Assembly (NCBI RefSeq): GCF_003443535.1
Contig: NZ_CP031946.1
Location: 3,041,001-3,105,000, forward strand
Direction: 5' to 3'
DNA: 64,000 bases
Source of the DNA: Ruegeria sp. AD91A
GTDB lineage: Bacteria > Pseudomonadota > Alphaproteobacteria > Rhodobacterales > Rhodobacteraceae
The notes under the pieces are model-generated. The model worked only from the letters and a program-made list of their open reading frames with translations, ran no database searches and was not told where the DNA came from. Made by a program: the position numbers and the translations under genes. Positions within the stretch are counted from its first letter, which is position 1. Every line of letters begins with the position of its first letter. Below are positions 28,043-40,245 of this stretch, one piece after another.

Positions 28043-28297
28043 ATGAATATCGATGAACCTAAACTAGTAATGTCAGACAAGTGCAAGTCCGAGCTTGTTG
28101 ATGGGTATCGGTTTGAAATCGAAATCTACCGCCTGGACAACCAGAACAAGTGGACGTTGAAAGCGGTGGACTGCAAAGATGCCAGCTATGGCTGGGACGA
28201 CAAGTTTGTTTCGGATCAGGAAGCCTTGAGTGCTGCAATTGAGATTCTGAACAATGAAGGCGCTTTGGGCTTCATGGGTAAGGACACGAAGCCTTAG
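28043..28297 (+). CDS. Small hypothetical protein
   Basis: 84 residues, acidic, no signal or membrane segment. Codon pattern and even composition (YRFEIEIYRLDNQNKWTLKA, then GWDDKFVSDQEALSAAIEIL) look like a genuine small alpha/beta protein. A second ATG at 28070 is possible; neither has a good ribosome site. No family recognised. Confidence 0.55.
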   Translation: MNIDEPKLVMSDKCKSELVDGYRFEIEIYRLDNQNKWTLKAVDCKDASYGWDDKFVSDQEALSAAIEILNNEGALGFMGKDTKP

Positions 28298-28319
28298 GGC
28301 AATTCCTTTCGGAGGATCT

Positions 28320-28571
28320 CTACATGTCGACTATCATGCGTTCGAGTTGGCGTGAAATACGCACGTGTTCAGTAACGGCCTTCCTCATCTCCTGAGCTTC
28401 TCTGGTGCGCATTCCGTGCTTGTAGGCGGGGTTGACTGACCCAGAACCATGCCCGCCGCCTGCGACATCCATACGGCAAACCGACCAACCCTTTACAGCA
28501 GGATTTTTGCATTGAACGCCACTACGTTTGGACGTCGCCGTGCATCGGGGTGCTCCATGTACTCTTTGCAT
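28320..28571 (-). CDS. Phage-type small HGG-motif protein, likely remnant
   Basis: 83 residues. CTATSKRSGVQCKNPAVKGW, GGGHGSGSVNPAYKHGMRT match small proteins that phages and gene transfer agents carry close to the terminase region. The usual CRMHG is changed to CRMDV here, so a ligand residue may be lost. No other phage gene is nearby, so it looks like a leftover. Confidence 0.6.
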   Translation of the reverse strand: MQRVHGAPRCTATSKRSGVQCKNPAVKGWSVCRMDVAGGGHGSGSVNPAYKHGMRTREAQEMRKAVTEHVRISRQLERMIVDM

Positions 28572-28673
28572 AGGGTTCGCGAATCCAAATTGAGCGGCTG
28601 CGACGACGGGGAGTTTAGTAGTAAGCGATCTTTCAGGAAATGATATCGGAGAAACGATACTCGTGTCGGAAAA

Positions 28674-29699
28674 TCACAAAGCGTGAATGTCCAATGGATC
28701 GGAGAAGCCCTTGATCTGGCTCCCGCCAAATGTCTCCTGAATATCAACTCCGTCGAGCAGATCCAGGGTCTCTTGATCAACCAAAATCCGGCTTCCGGTG
28801 TTCTGGGTTTCCGCTTCCAATCGGGCTGCGAGATTTACTGCGGATCCGATACAGGTATAGGTCGCCCGATTGTCAGTACCGGCATAGCCCGCGACGACTT
28901 CGCCTGTGGCGATACCGATCCCGATCCTGAGACCCCGTTCTCCATCCGCGAGCCGGTCATGATTCAGCATCTCTATCATGCTATGCATTTCATGCCCCGC
29001 AGCTACAGCACTTTGCGCAGTATTGTTCAGAGGTTGTGGAACACCGAAGAGAGCCATCAACCCGTCACCCAGCATCAGGCTGACAATGCCGCCATTGCTG
29101 GTCACCGCCTCGAACATCAACGTGTAGAAGGTGTTGAGTAGATCAATTGTTGCCTCGGGCGCTAAGTTTTCTGAAAGGGCTGTGAAACCGCGAATGTCGC
29201 AAAAAAGAACCGATGCGTTTGCACGTTTGCCACCGATGGCAAACCCAGACTCTTGCAGGTCTTGCGCAACCTCGGTGGTTGCGAAGCGTTCGAGAAGGCG
29301 TCTTTGTTCGTCCCGCAGTCGCTTTTTTTCAAGGCAGCTGGAGACGCGGGCGCTGAGAAGCGTCTTGTTCACCGGCTTGGGCAAGTAGTCTTCTGCGCCT
29401 AACTCGATGCAGCGCACAATATTGTCGAGCCCTTCGACCGAAGAAGTCACAATCACCGGCAATTCGCGCAGGTCGGGATCCGCATTGATTGCCTCCAGAA
29501 CCTGAAATCCGTCCATTTCCGGCATTTCGATATCGAGTAGAAGCAGGTCATAAGACTGACTCGACAACATCTCCATCGCAACGAGGCCGTTCTCCGCGAC
29601 AGAGGCTTTGTGCCCCAACAGTTCAACGTTGCGAGACAGGAGTAGCCGATTGACTTTGTTGTCATCAACGATGAGGAGATGGCCGGGTGCATCAGTCAT
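28674..29699 (-). CDS. Response regulator fused to class III adenylate/guanylate cyclase
   Basis: 341 residues. Receiver domain 1-125 with the phospho-acceptor aspartate in LLLLDIEMPEMDG and the KP switch lysine (LPKPVN); a coiled linker; cyclase homology domain from about 155 with the metal site VLFCDIRGFTALSE and the segment GDGLMALFG. It should make cAMP or cGMP under phosphorylation control. It overlaps the HPt gene by 8 bases and ends the operon, so it is the likely output of the large kinase. Confidence 0.92.
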   Translation of the reverse strand: MTDAPGHLLIVDDNKVNRLLLSRNVELLGHKASVAENGLVAMEMLSSQSYDLLLLDIEMPEMDGFQVLEAINADPDLRELPVIVTSSVEGLDNIVRCIELGAEDYLPKPVNKTLLSARVSSCLEKKRLRDEQRRLLERFATTEVAQDLQESGFAIGGKRANASVLFCDIRGFTALSENLAPEATIDLLNTFYTLMFEAVTSNGGIVSLMLGDGLMALFGVPQPLNNTAQSAVAAGHEMHSMIEMLNHDRLADGERGLRIGIGIATGEVVAGYAGTDNRATYTCIGSAVNLAARLEAETQNTGSRILVDQETLDLLDGVDIQETFGGSQIKGFSDPLDIHAL

Positions 29700-30033
29700 T
29701 GTTCAGGGTCCGCAGGGCCACAGCAGCTTTGGCGAAAGCGGCCTCCAGGGCTTTCGCATCTGTAAGGTCACCAGTCGCGGGTATGTCCCCGAGCTCGATT
29801 TTTCTGGCCAACTCGGCCAGTGCAGTCGCACCAAAGGTGTTTGCATTCGATTTAATGGAATGAGCCGCGCGGCGATATCCATCAGCATCGGACACGTCGG
29901 CAGCCGCTTTCAATTCGGCAATCATGCCGGGTGCTTCGTCGAGAAAGGTGTTTACAAGCTCGGCGGCGAATTCGTCGCCAGTCGCGTCCTTGAGTTCAGC
30001 GAAGATATCAAGATCAATTGGGCCGTTTGTCAT
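29692..30033 (-). CDS. Histidine phosphotransfer (HPt) protein
   Basis: 113 residues, a single four-helix HPt domain with the phospho-histidine in AAHSIKSNANTFGA (about residue 58). It shuttles phosphate between receiver domains. It lies 3 bases after the kinase stop and overlaps the cyclase gene by 8 bases, so it should link the kinase's receivers to the cyclase's receiver. Confidence 0.94.
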   Translation of the reverse strand: MTNGPIDLDIFAELKDATGDEFAAELVNTFLDEAPGMIAELKAAADVSDADGYRRAAHSIKSNANTFGATALAELARKIELGDIPATGDLTDAKALEAAFAKAAVALRTLNND

Positions 30034-30036
30034 GGA

Positions 30037-33000
30037 TTACTTGCTTTTTCTGGGAACATTCAAAAGGGCTTCGATAAGAATAGGCAGGCGTATCGGTTTG
30101 GCGATGTAGTCGTCCATCCCGGCATCCAAACACATCTCGCGGTCGCCTTGCATGGCGTTGGCAGTCATGGCGACTATACGCGGTCGGTCTTCTTCGGGGA
30201 AATCTTTGTTTATGCGGCGTGAAGCTTCGAGCCCATCCATTTCGGGCATCTGCACGTCCATCAATACGATATCGTATGTTTGCCGGTTCACACTTTCGAC
30301 CGCCTCAGCGCCGTTGCTGGCCAAATCAGCGCGATAGCCCATCTGTTCCAGCAGGCGAAGCGCAAGTTTCTGGTTCACCAGATTATCCTCAGCTAGCAGA
30401 ATACGCAGAGGGTGGCGTTTTGCCATCTCTGGATCGGTCTGGGGTTTGTCTGCGGGCTTGGTCGGTTTCACGGGGATATCTTCGGTCGAAAACAAAGTGA
30501 CCAGAGTGTCGAAGAGATGCGACTGACGCAATGGCTTGGCGAGGTTGGCAGCAAAGAGGCCGTCTTCAAGGTCAATTTCACGTGGACCAAGAGAACTAAA
30601 GAGGATCAGCGGCAAGTCCGGATGCTTGGCCCGAATTTTCTGGGCAAGTTCCTCGCCATCCATTTCTGGCATGTGCATGTCGAGAATGACCAGATCGAAC
30701 TTTTTAGCCTTCTCGAGCGTGGCCAGCGCATCGGACGGGGTTTCGCAGGTAGTAGTTTGAGTGCCCCATTTCTCGGTCTGGAGCGACAGGATTTTACGGT
30801 TGGTGGCGTTGTCATCCACCATAAGGATGTGCTTGCCTTCAAGCTCGGACTGAACACCCGTCAGATCGCGCGAGGATGATTTGACCGGTTTGGAGGGTTT
30901 GGCCCGGATCGTAAACACAAAGGTCGAGCCATGCCCTTCGCCGTCACTTTGTGCCCACATGGTGCCGCCCATGAGTTTCGCAAGACGCTTGGAAATTGCC
31001 AGGCCGAGTCCGGTGCCGCCATATTTGCGGGTTGTTGAACTATCTGCCTGACTGAAGGACTGGAACAGACGGCTCATCCCTTTTTCGCTCAGGCCAATTC
31101 CAGTGTCGCGGACTTTGAAAGTAAGCTCAATCGATCCGCGTTTCCTGGCGGTTTGTTCAACAGATAAAACCACTTCACCGCTTTCGGTGAACTTCACCGC
31201 GTTGGAAAGCAGGTTCAGCAGGATCTGCCGCAACCGGGTCAGGTCAGCACTGATTGCAAGGGGCAGAGCGTCGTCAAACTCATAGGCCAGATCAAGCTGC
31301 TTCTCGGCGGCACTACTGCTGATCAGATCAAGCGCGCTTTCGATACACTCACGTAGATCAAAGGGATGGTTCTCGATGTCCATCTGTCCGGCTTCGATTT
31401 TTGAGAAATCGAGGATTTCGTTAATTATGCCCAGTAGTGCGTCACCACTGTCGCGGATCGTGTTGGCATAATCGCGTTGCTCGGAATCTAACTCTGTATC
31501 CATCAAGAGCCCACTCATCCCGATGACGGCATTCATTGGTGTGCGGATTTCGTGGGACATGGTGGCGAGGAACGCGCTTTTTGCTTCGTTAGCGGTCTCG
31601 GCCACCTCACGGGCCTTTTCGACCTCGCGGAAAAGGCGCACGTTCTCAATCGCAATCACAGCCTGATCGGCGAATGAAAACGCGAGGTCGATCTCGTCTT
31701 TGGTGAAAACGCCGGCCGTTTGTCGGGCAAAGACCAGCACACCCAGACACGCCGTACCCTTCATGAGGGGAAGTAAAAGAGCTGCCCGAATTCCGTGCCT
31801 GTCGTATGTGATCTGCTCGAACGGCGAGAGCTCAAGCGCGTCCCAATCTGGCAAGTGGAGCATCTTTTTTTCGTGTAAAACCTGTGCCGGGAAGCTGGAC
31901 ATAGGGTCGGGATCGATGGGAAAGCTCTGGTTCCCTTCCAGGGCTTCCACGCCTTCTCCGGTAACCCTCGCAAGAACCTCGAACGTGTTGTCTTGCGCAG
32001 TCATGGCTGCAACCATATCGGACGAGACCAACCGCACACCCGCTTTGGCAATAGCCTCAAAGACAGGTTTGATATCATCGGGTGACTGGCTGATCACCCG
32101 TAATATGTCCGCACTTGCGGTTTGGCGTGCCAATGATGCTTGTGTTTCATTGAACAGACGCACGTTTTCCAGCGCGATGATAGCCTGATCCGCGAAAGAT
32201 TCGGCAATGGCTACTTCGTCATCACTGAAAGCCTTCGACGTTTTCCGAATAAAGGCGAGAGTGCCGAAACAGTCTTTCCCTCGCATCAAGGGTACCATCA
32301 AGAACGACTTGAATCCTTGCCGCTCGACGATTTCCGTGTCCCGCGGAGATAGTTCCTCAAAGCGCGAGTCATCCAATTGCAGCGTCTTGCCTCTCTGGAT
32401 GACGCGGGATGGCAGGTTGTCGTCGGGATCAATTGGCAGGCGCTCAGTCCAAGTGATTTCCTCTAAACCATCCGGAGTTGCGGCCGCCACTTGCCAGTAT
32501 TCAGTTTTGTTAGCCTGCATGGCAATCGACAAGTCGCAATCGATAAGAGCCGTAGCCAGTCCGACAATCTTCTCAAAAACCGGTTTGGTATCTGTCGGGG
32601 ATTCCGAGATCACTCTGAGGACATCCGCACTTGCCGTTTGGCGAGAGAGTGCGACTTGCGTATCGTTGAACAATTGAGAGTTTTGAATCGCTATGATCGC
32701 CTGCGAGGCAAAGGTCTCCATCTGCTTGATTTGCTTGTCCTCAAAGGCGGCTTTATTTTGGCTGCCCATACTGATGACACCTATCGTGTCACCGTCGCGT
32801 ATCAAAGGTACAGAGAGAACCGACCTGTATCCATGCAAGTTGGTCCTAAGGACTGGATCATAATTAGGGTCCGCTTGAGTATCCTCAACGTAATCGGCGC
32901 GCCCATATAAAAGCGCCCGGGCGGTCGCCGACGTTTCCCCCGGTTCAAATGGATGCGACTCGAGAAATTTGACAAAACTCTCTGTGAGATTGTGCCCGGC

Positions 33001-36000
33001 AAAGAAATGAAATTTTCCGTCCTCGGGTTTCTTAAGCGCCACAAAAGCATCTTGCAGGCGGCAGATGCGCGACGAAACCGCCACCAACGCTTCCAAAACC
33101 GGCTCTAAAGCGTCAGGGGAACGGGAAATCACCTCAAGCACTTCGGATGTGGCTTTCTGATACCCCAATGCCTCTTCAACTTCTGCAGTGCGGGCCTGCA
33201 CTTCTTTGAACAGTCGCGTATTGTTGATGGCGATTACGGCCTGGGACGCGAAAGTTTCCAGCAGGCTGACTTGTTTGTCGCTAAACGCTGCTGCCTGCCG
33301 ATGCGCCATAACAATAACGCCAACAGTTACGCCATTGCTGACCAAGGGGACACCAAGGGTGGTTAGGTAGTCCCCGATCTCAGCCGCTTTTTTCCATGTG
33401 TAAGTCGGATCCCTACGGGTGTCTTTTATATAAACCGTCTTGCCGTGCAAGGCCGTGCGCCCGATGCAAGAACCTTCCTCTGGCGCGATAGGGTTATCGG
33501 ACAGGAATTTGAGAAAAGCACCACTGACATTGTGGGACATGGCCACGCGGTAAAGGCCATCGTCAGCATCCTTCATTGCAAAGAACGCGTATTCCGGTGA
33601 ACAGATACGCGACGAAACCTCCAGGATGGCGTCCAAAACCGGTGGAAGATCGTTCGGTGAGCGGGATATGACGCCGAGCACTTCAGACGTGGCTGTCTGG
33701 TACTTCAACGCCTCTTCGACTTCCGCGGTGCGAGCCTGAGTTTCTTGCATCAAACGGACATTTTCGATGGCGATACTCGCTTGGGCAGCGAAACTTTGGA
33801 CCAACTCGATTGTTTCAGGTGCTGGTTCTTCTGTGCCTGGCCAGCCAAGGTTGATGCAGCCCCACACTTTGCCGCCTGCCTTGATTGGCACGCCCAGCAT
33901 ACGACGCCATCCAACAGCTGCGGCGAACTCCGGGGCGTAGTACGTCGATTTCTGTGCATCTTCGATTTGAACCGGGGCACCTGCTTCGACAACAAAAGCC
34001 GACATGTGCCCTTCTGTATCAGAGACCGGGTAATCCGACATCAGCTCCGAAAACAACTCCAACGGAAATCCGTGTTGCGCACAGTAATAGAATTTGTCGT
34101 TTTTATATTGATCCAACACGCAGAACCGCGCGCGGCTGAGTTCGGCTGATTTTTTGACGATAAGGTCAAACACCGGCTGCAAATTGGAAGTCGCTTCGTT
34201 GATAATATGCAGAACTTCTGCACTTGCTTGTTCGCGCACCAGCGCTTCTTCAACTTCGGCGGTACGGGCCTGGACTTCTTCAAACAACCGGGTGTTGTTG
34301 ATCGCAATTACAGCTTGGGCCGCGAACGTTTCCAAGAGGGCGATTTGTTTTGAATCGAATGGTGCGACTTTGTCGTGGCAGAGCACGATCACACCGACCA
34401 CGACCTTATCCTTGACCAATGGGACACCCAGAAGCGAGCGATACTTGCCAATACGTGCGGCTTCCTTCCAGGCGTATTCGTTAGCTTCAGTGTCCTCGTA
34501 GTAGACTGTTTCGCCGCGTGCAGCTGTTTGGCCAATACCGCTCCCATGACCTGCCGGCACTGGGTGTGCCTTCATGAACTTCATGAAATCACTGTCAAAG
34601 TCGAGCATGATGTCAGTATGGTAAAGGTTGTCTTGGGGATTCAGAATCGAGATTGCCGCATATTTTGGCTCGCAAATCCGGCTGGCGACTTTCAGTATCT
34701 CCTTCAGCACCGGCTCCAGCTCATTCGGAGATCGCGAAATCACCGACAATACGTCTGAAGTGGCAGTTTGATACTCCAGTGCCTGCGTGACTTCTTCTGT
34801 CCGCTCCTCCAACTCGTGGAAAAGGTTTGCGTTGGTAATCGCGATAACGGCCTGATCCGCAAAAGTTTCCAGCAGTTTGATCTGTTTGGCGGAAAAACCC
34901 AAGACCACTGGCGCCCCAAGAGAGATAACGCCTACGACTTCGCCGTTTTTGACAAGCGGAAGTCCAAGCAATGATTTGTAATCACCTACGCCGCTTTCTT
35001 CCAACCAGGTGTAGGTGTCATCCGCTTCGACATCTTCGACATAGCTTGTGCGTTTCGACAAGATCGCACGTCCACTTACACCGTTCTCCGTTGGCGAAAT
35101 CGGGTGAGCTTTGACGTATTCTGTAAAGGCCGTGTCCTGTGTGAGCGTCGAGTGCACATGAAAAAGCCCATCGTCCGGGTTCAGCATCGCGACATAGGCA
35201 TCCTGCAATTCGCAGATGCGCGACGCTTCTTTAAGAATGGCGTCCAGAACGGGCGACAGTTGATTGGGAGACGCTGAGATCACACGCAGCACTTCGGATG
35301 TTGAAGTCTGATACTCCAAGGCTTGCGTGACATCCGCGGTACGGTCCTGCACCTCTCGGAACTGGCGTACGTTATCCATTGCGATCACGGCTTGGGCCGC
35401 AAAGGTTTGGACCAGAGCGACATCATCATCCGAAAATGGCGAAACTTCACGGCGATAGAGAACGATCACCCCAAGACCCGTGTCGTCTTTCATCAACGGC
35501 ACCGCAAGGACCGAGCGAGCCCCTTCGACTTCAACCATCTGAACCCGTTTTGGATCGCGATCCCGATAATAAAGCGGATCATCTGCTATATCGTCTTGCC
35601 GGATGACCTGGCCATCGATCATAGGGCGGATTGCAACGAGTTCCGTACGGGTCAAGGGCTCCACGAACCCCTTCAGGGCCTCATCAAAATCCGTTCGCGC
35701 ACCGATATTGGCCGGAATTGTTGCAAGGCCACGTTCGTGATCGGCGACACACAGAAAGGCCAGCGGCGCTTTGCACAAACGGCTGGCATTTTCGAGTATG
35801 CTATTGAAGACAGGGCTATCGTCATCGCGACTGCGGCTGATGACTTCGAGGATTTCGCGCGACGCTTCTTCCCGTTCAAGCCGTTCCTGTACTTCGCGAA
35901 ACTGACGCGTGTTTTCGATGGCAATGACTGCATGTTTGGCAAATTCTTCAATCAACTGCACGTCAGGGTCAGCAAATGGTCGGACCTCCCGGCGGCTGAC

Positions 36001-37635
36001 CGCGATGGCACCAATGGCCTGATCTCCTTGCATCAGGGGAACCGCAACGCGTGATCGAATGCCTTCAACTTCGACCATCTTTATGGCTGTAGGATGCCCT
36101 GAGCGGAAAAAGTCCGTTTCAACCAGATCATCCACGCGAACAACCTGACCTGTCCGTATCGCCGTGGCAACGGTAACCGATCCTTCGATTAGCCATTCCT
36201 GTCCGATATCAAATTCGGTTTTCTGATGCCCCCAATTCGCAGCCAAACGGCCGTGGGTTCCAGCTTTATTGATCAAGACAAGCGCAGCCTGATCTGCGCC
36301 ACAAACCTTAGTGGCTTGTTGAAGCACTGTGTCAAAGACGCGCGCATCGTCATCACGGCTTTGGCTAATGGCCGTTAGAATTTCCTGTGTTGCCGTCTGA
36401 CGCTCTAATTGCGTGTGCAACTCATTCAATTGTCGCGTGTTGTCCAAGGCGATCACGGCCTGGGCGGCAAAGCCCTCAACCAGAGAAATCTCGTCCTCTG
36501 TAAAGGCCCGAACCTCACGTCGGTAAATGCCGATGACGCCCACGGGCGTTCCATCTGCCGACATTAGTGGGACCGTCAGAAATGACCGGACACCTTCTTC
36601 GTCTACAAGTTGACGGCGCCATGGGTCGCCTTTGATATACTGGTCAGTCAGGCGCAAATCGACATTGTGAATGACGCTTGCCTCGCGCACTGACTCCGCA
36701 ATCTGGAGATATGAGTCCAGCGACCAGCGATCTACGCCTACCTCGTAGGTCGCCAACTGATCACCGAAATGGGCCGCATACTCAAGGTGGGTTCCTGCCT
36801 CATTCAAAAGGCTCAATGTGGCGACATCTGTTTCGCAAAGCCGGGCGGTGTTTTCCAGGATGGTCTGGAACACCGGCGTCTCATCTTCTCGTGATTGGCT
36901 AATTGTCTCAAGAACTTCACGCGTGGCGCCTTCGCGTGCCAGGCGGATCTGCAATTCGCGGAATTGGCGCACATTCTCAATGGCGATTACCGCTTGGGCG
37001 GCAAAGGTTTCGACGAGCTTGACCTGATCGTCGGTGTAGGGCCGCACCTCGTCTCGCGCCAACATCAAGCATCCGATTGCACCGCCATCCACCTTTAGAG
37101 GAACAAACAGATTACTGCGGCACCCATGCTTGTCGACAATCAGCTTGAACCGCTCATCGCCGGACTTGTGGAATTCAGTGTCTCCCATATCCACAACACG
37201 TTTGGTCTCGCCGTTGAGGATTGTTTCAGTCACCAGAGAATTGCCCGGCTCCATCGTGTATTTGCCGTCGCGCCAGAGCTGCTGAATGTCAGGGTGCAGG
37301 TTAACACTGGCCACGAGCCGCTGAAGTGCGTCGCCTTCCTGTCCAAGAACCAGACCAGCAAAAACAGCGTCGCAAAGGTCTTTGGCAAGCGCAACAATCA
37401 GATCGCAAACCGGCTGAACGTCGTCCTTGGTCACAGAGATCGCCTGCATCACCTGAGCGGTGGCTTCGAACCGCGCCTGTTGATCAGCTGCGCTTAACTC
37501 CGAACTTGGCGCAGATGATGGCGCGGGACTTATCGGGGTCCCTGATGCCTTTTTGTCGCCCAACTGAGCCCAAACTCCCACGTCAATTCTGACTAACAAC
37601 TGCCCGGAGTTTAGAGAGCACGTTATAGAAGTCAC
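30037..37635 (-). CDS. Giant hybrid histidine kinase with about eleven tandem GAF domains
   Basis: 2,532 residues, cytoplasmic, no membrane segment seen. Residues about 50-1990 hold eleven GAF units, each ending in a [19 protein letters not shown] helix followed by a linker. The kinase core follows: HisKA with phospho-histidine H2028 ([11 protein letters not shown]), HATPase with [12 protein letters not shown], receiver 1 with D2319 ([10 protein letters not shown]) and receiver 2 with D2460 ([10 protein letters not shown]). GAF units bind small ligands or chromophores, but no ligand can be named. The GTG at 37635 opens the frame; a TTG at about 37569 after GGGAG is an alternative. Operon with HPt and cyclase. 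Confidence 0.93.
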   Translation of the reverse strand: MTSITCSLNSGQLLVRIDVGVWAQLGDKKASGTPISPAPSSAPSSELSAADQQARFEATAQVMQAISVTKDDVQPVCDLIVALAKDLCDAVFAGLVLGQEGDALQRLVASVNLHPDIQQLWRDGKYTMEPGNSLVTETILNGETKRVVDMGDTEFHKSGDERFKLIVDKHGCRSNLFVPLKVDGGAIGCLMLARDEVRPYTDDQVKLVETFAAQAVIAIENVRQFRELQIRLAREGATREVLETISQSREDETPVFQTILENTARLCETDVATLSLLNEAGTHLEYAAHFGDQLATYEVGVDRWSLDSYLQIAESVREASVIHNVDLRLTDQYIKGDPWRRQLVDEEGVRSFLTVPLMSADGTPVGVIGIYRREVRAFTEDEISLVEGFAAQAVIALDNTRQLNELHTQLERQTATQEILTAISQSRDDDARVFDTVLQQATKVCGADQAALVLINKAGTHGRLAANWGHQKTEFDIGQEWLIEGSVTVATAIRTGQVVRVDDLVETDFFRSGHPTAIKMVEVEGIRSRVAVPLMQGDQAIGAIAVSRREVRPFADPDVQLIEEFAKHAVIAIENTRQFREVQERLEREEASREILEVISRSRDDDSPVFNSILENASRLCKAPLAFLCVADHERGLATIPANIGARTDFDEALKGFVEPLTRTELVAIRPMIDGQVIRQDDIADDPLYYRDRDPKRVQMVEVEGARSVLAVPLMKDDTGLGVIVLYRREVSPFSDDDVALVQTFAAQAVIAMDNVRQFREVQDRTADVTQALEYQTSTSEVLRVISASPNQLSPVLDAILKEASRICELQDAYVAMLNPDDGLFHVHSTLTQDTAFTEYVKAHPISPTENGVSGRAILSKRTSYVEDVEADDTYTWLEESGVGDYKSLLGLPLVKNGEVVGVISLGAPVVLGFSAKQIKLLETFADQAVIAITNANLFHELEERTEEVTQALEYQTATSDVLSVISRSPNELEPVLKEILKVASRICEPKYAAISILNPQDNLYHTDIMLDFDSDFMKFMKAHPVPAGHGSGIGQTAARGETVYYEDTEANEYAWKEAARIGKYRSLLGVPLVKDKVVVGVIVLCHDKVAPFDSKQIALLETFAAQAVIAINNTRLFEEVQARTAEVEEALVREQASAEVLHIINEATSNLQPVFDLIVKKSAELSRARFCVLDQYKNDKFYYCAQHGFPLELFSELMSDYPVSDTEGHMSAFVVEAGAPVQIEDAQKSTYYAPEFAAAVGWRRMLGVPIKAGGKVWGCINLGWPGTEEPAPETIELVQSFAAQASIAIENVRLMQETQARTAEVEEALKYQTATSEVLGVISRSPNDLPPVLDAILEVSSRICSPEYAFFAMKDADDGLYRVAMSHNVSGAFLKFLSDNPIAPEEGSCIGRTALHGKTVYIKDTRRDPTYTWKKAAEIGDYLTTLGVPLVSNGVTVGVIVMAHRQAAAFSDKQVSLLETFASQAVIAINNTRLFKEVQARTAEVEEALGYQKATSEVLEVISRSPDALEPVLEALVAVSSRICRLQDAFVALKKPEDGKFHFFAGHNLTESFVKFLESHPFEPGETSATARALLYGRADYVEDTQADPNYDPVLRTNLHGYRSVLSVPLIRDGDTIGVISMGSQNKAAFEDKQIKQMETFASQAIIAIQNSQLFNDTQVALSRQTASADVLRVISESPTDTKPVFEKIVGLATALIDCDLSIAMQANKTEYWQVAAATPDGLEEITWTERLPIDPDDNLPSRVIQRGKTLQLDDSRFEELSPRDTEIVERQGFKSFLMVPLMRGKDCFGTLAFIRKTSKAFSDDEVAIAESFADQAIIALENVRLFNETQASLARQTASADILRVISQSPDDIKPVFEAIAKAGVRLVSSDMVAAMTAQDNTFEVLARVTGEGVEALEGNQSFPIDPDPMSSFPAQVLHEKKMLHLPDWDALELSPFEQITYDRHGIRAALLLPLMKGTACLGVLVFARQTAGVFTKDEIDLAFSFADQAVIAIENVRLFREVEKAREVAETANEAKSAFLATMSHEIRTPMNAVIGMSGLLMDTELDSEQRDYANTIRDSGDALLGIINEILDFSKIEAGQMDIENHPFDLRECIESALDLISSSAAEKQLDLAYEFDDALPLAISADLTRLRQILLNLLSNAVKFTESGEVVLSVEQTARKRGSIELTFKVRDTGIGLSEKGMSRLFQSFSQADSSTTRKYGGTGLGLAISKRLAKLMGGTMWAQSDGEGHGSTFVFTIRAKPSKPVKSSSRDLTGVQSELEGKHILMVDDNATNRKILSLQTEKWGTQTTTCETPSDALATLEKAKKFDLVILDMHMPEMDGEELAQKIRAKHPDLPLILFSSLGPREIDLEDGLFAANLAKPLRQSHLFDTLVTLFSTEDIPVKPTKPADKPQTDPEMAKRHPLRILLAEDNLVNQKLALRLLEQMGYRADLASNGAEAVESVNRQTYDIVLMDVQMPEMDGLEASRRINKDFPEEDRPRIVAMTANAMQGDREMCLDAGMDDYIAKPIRLPILIEALLNVPRKSK

Positions 37636-38409
37636 TGGAATTCTTTACGGATGATGCCCTTTGCATTCATGCACGCGCGAGCACGGCCCACTTAGCTCGG
37701 ATCATCTGACTGGTCAGCGCGATGAATCAACAGTGTAGTGCCAAGGCGCTGGATAGCCTTATAGGCCTTACCGTTCTGGCACTCCATATGCGCCTCGAAA
37801 TCGTCAGGCGTTCGATCTCTGAGGCGCTCCACCGAGCGTCATTGCTTAAACCCAGACTTCTGTTGGCGAAAGGCAGCATGTACTGGGCACGCAAGCCCCT
37901 GTAAACTCTCTGGGAAGATGCACTGCGAAGTGTACTGCTCGCTTAACAGGACGGCAGACATGTTCCCATCTCGGCCATCGAAGCAAAGGAAATGTTGCAA
38001 ATGTCGGAATGGCCGCTTTCAGGAAGCTGATTAGTTAATCATGGTTCAAGCTCAATGTCCGGCCCATACCTGCCGTTGGCCGATGGGCGTCTTTTCTGCT
38101 GTGCGGACCGCCAAACCAGTCGTTCGCTCCAAAAGTTTGCGGTATAACCAAGAAGCGTGGCAACTTACGTACGGTTTAACTTCTGCTAGGTTATGCGAAA
38201 ATGGTCAGTACAATTAGGTATCTGGACGCTGAGTTGGAAGACGCGCTTGTGATTGCAGAAGCTATTGAAATCTAATGACGCGGGCCGTCACACTCTCATA
38301 GAGCGATCAATGCCCGCGTTCCAGATATTCACTCAACGCGCAGTATTCAGGCAACTAGAATTCAATCGGCACCGGCCAAATCTGCCGTTCTACTTTTCTC
38401 AACCAGCAA
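37636..38409. other. Intergenic region upstream of the giant kinase
   Basis: About 770 bases with only short, incoherent frames. It holds the kinase promoter and the end of the neighbouring di-heme oxidoreductase gene. Nothing else recognised. Confidence 0.55.
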
Positions 38410-39906
38410 CTATTCTTCGACTGTCTTGTAAATAGTTAGATTCTCCAGAAAGGCGATGATTTTTGTTTGTTCACTTTCGCTGAGGTGGTTGTAGGCAGTG
38501 GCGCTGTCTGAGGCTTCACCCGCATGACTCACAATTGCCTCTTGCAGAGTGGTCGCCCGACCATCGTGCAGCCAGGGTCCAGTTGCTCCGACACCCGCCA
38601 GTGATCGCGTCAGAAACATAGAAGCCCCCAACCCAAGAGGGTCATCGGGATCTGCCAAGTCGGAACCCATATCGTGTCGTTTGAAGTCTGTGTACCATCG
38701 GGCCACTGGCTCACCTTCGGCATTCCGCGCTATTGCACCTAGATGGTGGACTGAACCGTCCAGCAGCTTAATCGAGTTGTTGGGCTGATCTCCGGCCAGA
38801 TTGAATTTGATTGCACTGGCGACGTTCAGTCCACGAATATTCGGGTCAGATCCATCTGGAAACCTGGCATCGTAGAAACCCGGAATCTCGCTGGGTTCTT
38901 TAAACATTGCGTCCCGAAGGCTCATCGCTGGCATGTGACAACTGGTGCAGCCGATTTGAGCAAAAAGCGCCTCTCCTGCCAGAATACTGGTTCTTTCGGA
39001 TCCAGAAAGGTCGATCAAACCCAGATCGGCCAGTTCAATCTTGGTTACCGGCCGTTCGAGGGCTGCCATGTATACTGTAAGAGCCGTTACGTCGCCGACG
39101 GTCAACTCATTCACCACACCATCGAAATCGCCATCCTGATCTCCGACAAGCTCGACGGCCTGTAATCCCAGTTCATTGTGCGCAGCATTCCTGGTGAATG
39201 CTCTGATCGTTGCATGATTACCCTTCCATCCAAACGGTTTGATCACGAGGTCCGGGTCTATACCACTCAACCCACTGGAATCCGTGTCGACGGAACAAGG
39301 GTCTTGCGAAATACGCGTCAGTGTCAACGTTCCAAAGTCAACGCCCTTGGACTCTAACTGAACTGAGGCGCGACCCGAATTACAGGCAACCTGATGGGCT
39401 GCATCACGCTGTTGATATAGGTCCGTGCTAATTTCTTCTGCAAGCCGCTGAGGGATACCAAGCGCAAACAAGGGGAGTGTATTTCTCTCAAGATATCTGG
39501 CTGCGTCGCCCGTATGCGCAGGATCCACAAGAACGTTCATTGCAACGTCACCCGCCCCATTGGCAATCGGCGCGTTGTGACAGGCAATACACGATGTCGC
39601 GTTAGCCCCTCCTTCGCGCTTTGGAAAATGCGAAGCCCACTCCGATGGGTCGGCGAGATCAGCCCGGGGAATGCGCGTAAAACGACGACCTTCGCCGATA
39701 TTGGCACCGACCCCGCGCGCTGCGTCAAAGCTGAACTCGGTCAGTTCATCCCCTGCCTCGAAGGCCTCTAGAAACGCCTTGGTTGCCTCTCCGTTCTGTA
39801 TCATGCGCGATAATTCGTGCTGATCGACGGGCGCAGGTTCCTCCTCAGCATAGGCCGACAAAGGCATCAGGCTTGCCATTATGAAGCTCAGGGTGCTTGG
39901 TCGCAT
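38410..39906 (-). CDS. Exported di-heme oxidoreductase (DHOR / DUF1111 family)
   Basis: 498 residues with a signal peptide (1-20, ending AYA). Two heme c sites are seen: CIACH at 106-110 and CTSCH near 320, as in the thiol-oxidoreductase-like branch related to MauG and bacterial cytochrome c peroxidases. GPWLHDGRATTLQEAI is the family's C-terminal signature. Periplasmic peroxidase or oxidase activity is presumed; the substrate is unknown. Monocistronic. Confidence 0.87.
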   Translation of the reverse strand: MRPSTLSFIMASLMPLSAYAEEEPAPVDQHELSRMIQNGEATKAFLEAFEAGDELTEFSFDAARGVGANIGEGRRFTRIPRADLADPSEWASHFPKREGGANATSCIACHNAPIANGAGDVAMNVLVDPAHTGDAARYLERNTLPLFALGIPQRLAEEISTDLYQQRDAAHQVACNSGRASVQLESKGVDFGTLTLTRISQDPCSVDTDSSGLSGIDPDLVIKPFGWKGNHATIRAFTRNAAHNELGLQAVELVGDQDGDFDGVVNELTVGDVTALTVYMAALERPVTKIELADLGLIDLSGSERTSILAGEALFAQIGCTSCHMPAMSLRDAMFKEPSEIPGFYDARFPDGSDPNIRGLNVASAIKFNLAGDQPNNSIKLLDGSVHHLGAIARNAEGEPVARWYTDFKRHDMGSDLADPDDPLGLGASMFLTRSLAGVGATGPWLHDGRATTLQEAIVSHAGEASDSATAYNHLSESEQTKIIAFLENLTIYKTVEE

Positions 39907-40245
39907 ATCGTGTCCACTTCTTGGTCGCGAGGTTCGTTTTGTAGTGACGGCTGAAGGGACTTGGGTGACATGTTTTCCGATCAGAAAGCCATTGTACTCA
40001 GGCTGCGAAAGGACGTTCTAAGCCAAAATCATATAGACCTTTGACACCGAAAATCTCATCGTGAAGAACGCCTTATGAACGCGCCAATTTTGAGCATTTC
40101 GGCCATGCTGGGCGCTTTTATGACTTTAGCTTATACCGCCAAAAATCAGGCTCGCGTCCAGTATTCCAATCGATGTTTTCACTGCATCTAGGCTTCACGG
40201 CACCAATCCAAGCCGCGCTAAATCTTACAAACAGGAAGACTAAAC
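39907..40245. other. Divergent promoter region
   Basis: About 340 bases between the di-heme oxidoreductase and the secreted-protein operon. No gene or clear motif seen. Confidence 0.55.

Noticed and set aside
27832..28086. Minus-strand frame with CWGC and CSDC pairs, possible zinc ribbon
   Set aside because: No ATG, only a TTG overlapping a divergent frame; no ribosome site. Kept only as a note.
37722..37904. Short plus-strand frame upstream of the giant kinase
   Set aside because: No ribosome site and no family; most likely chance.
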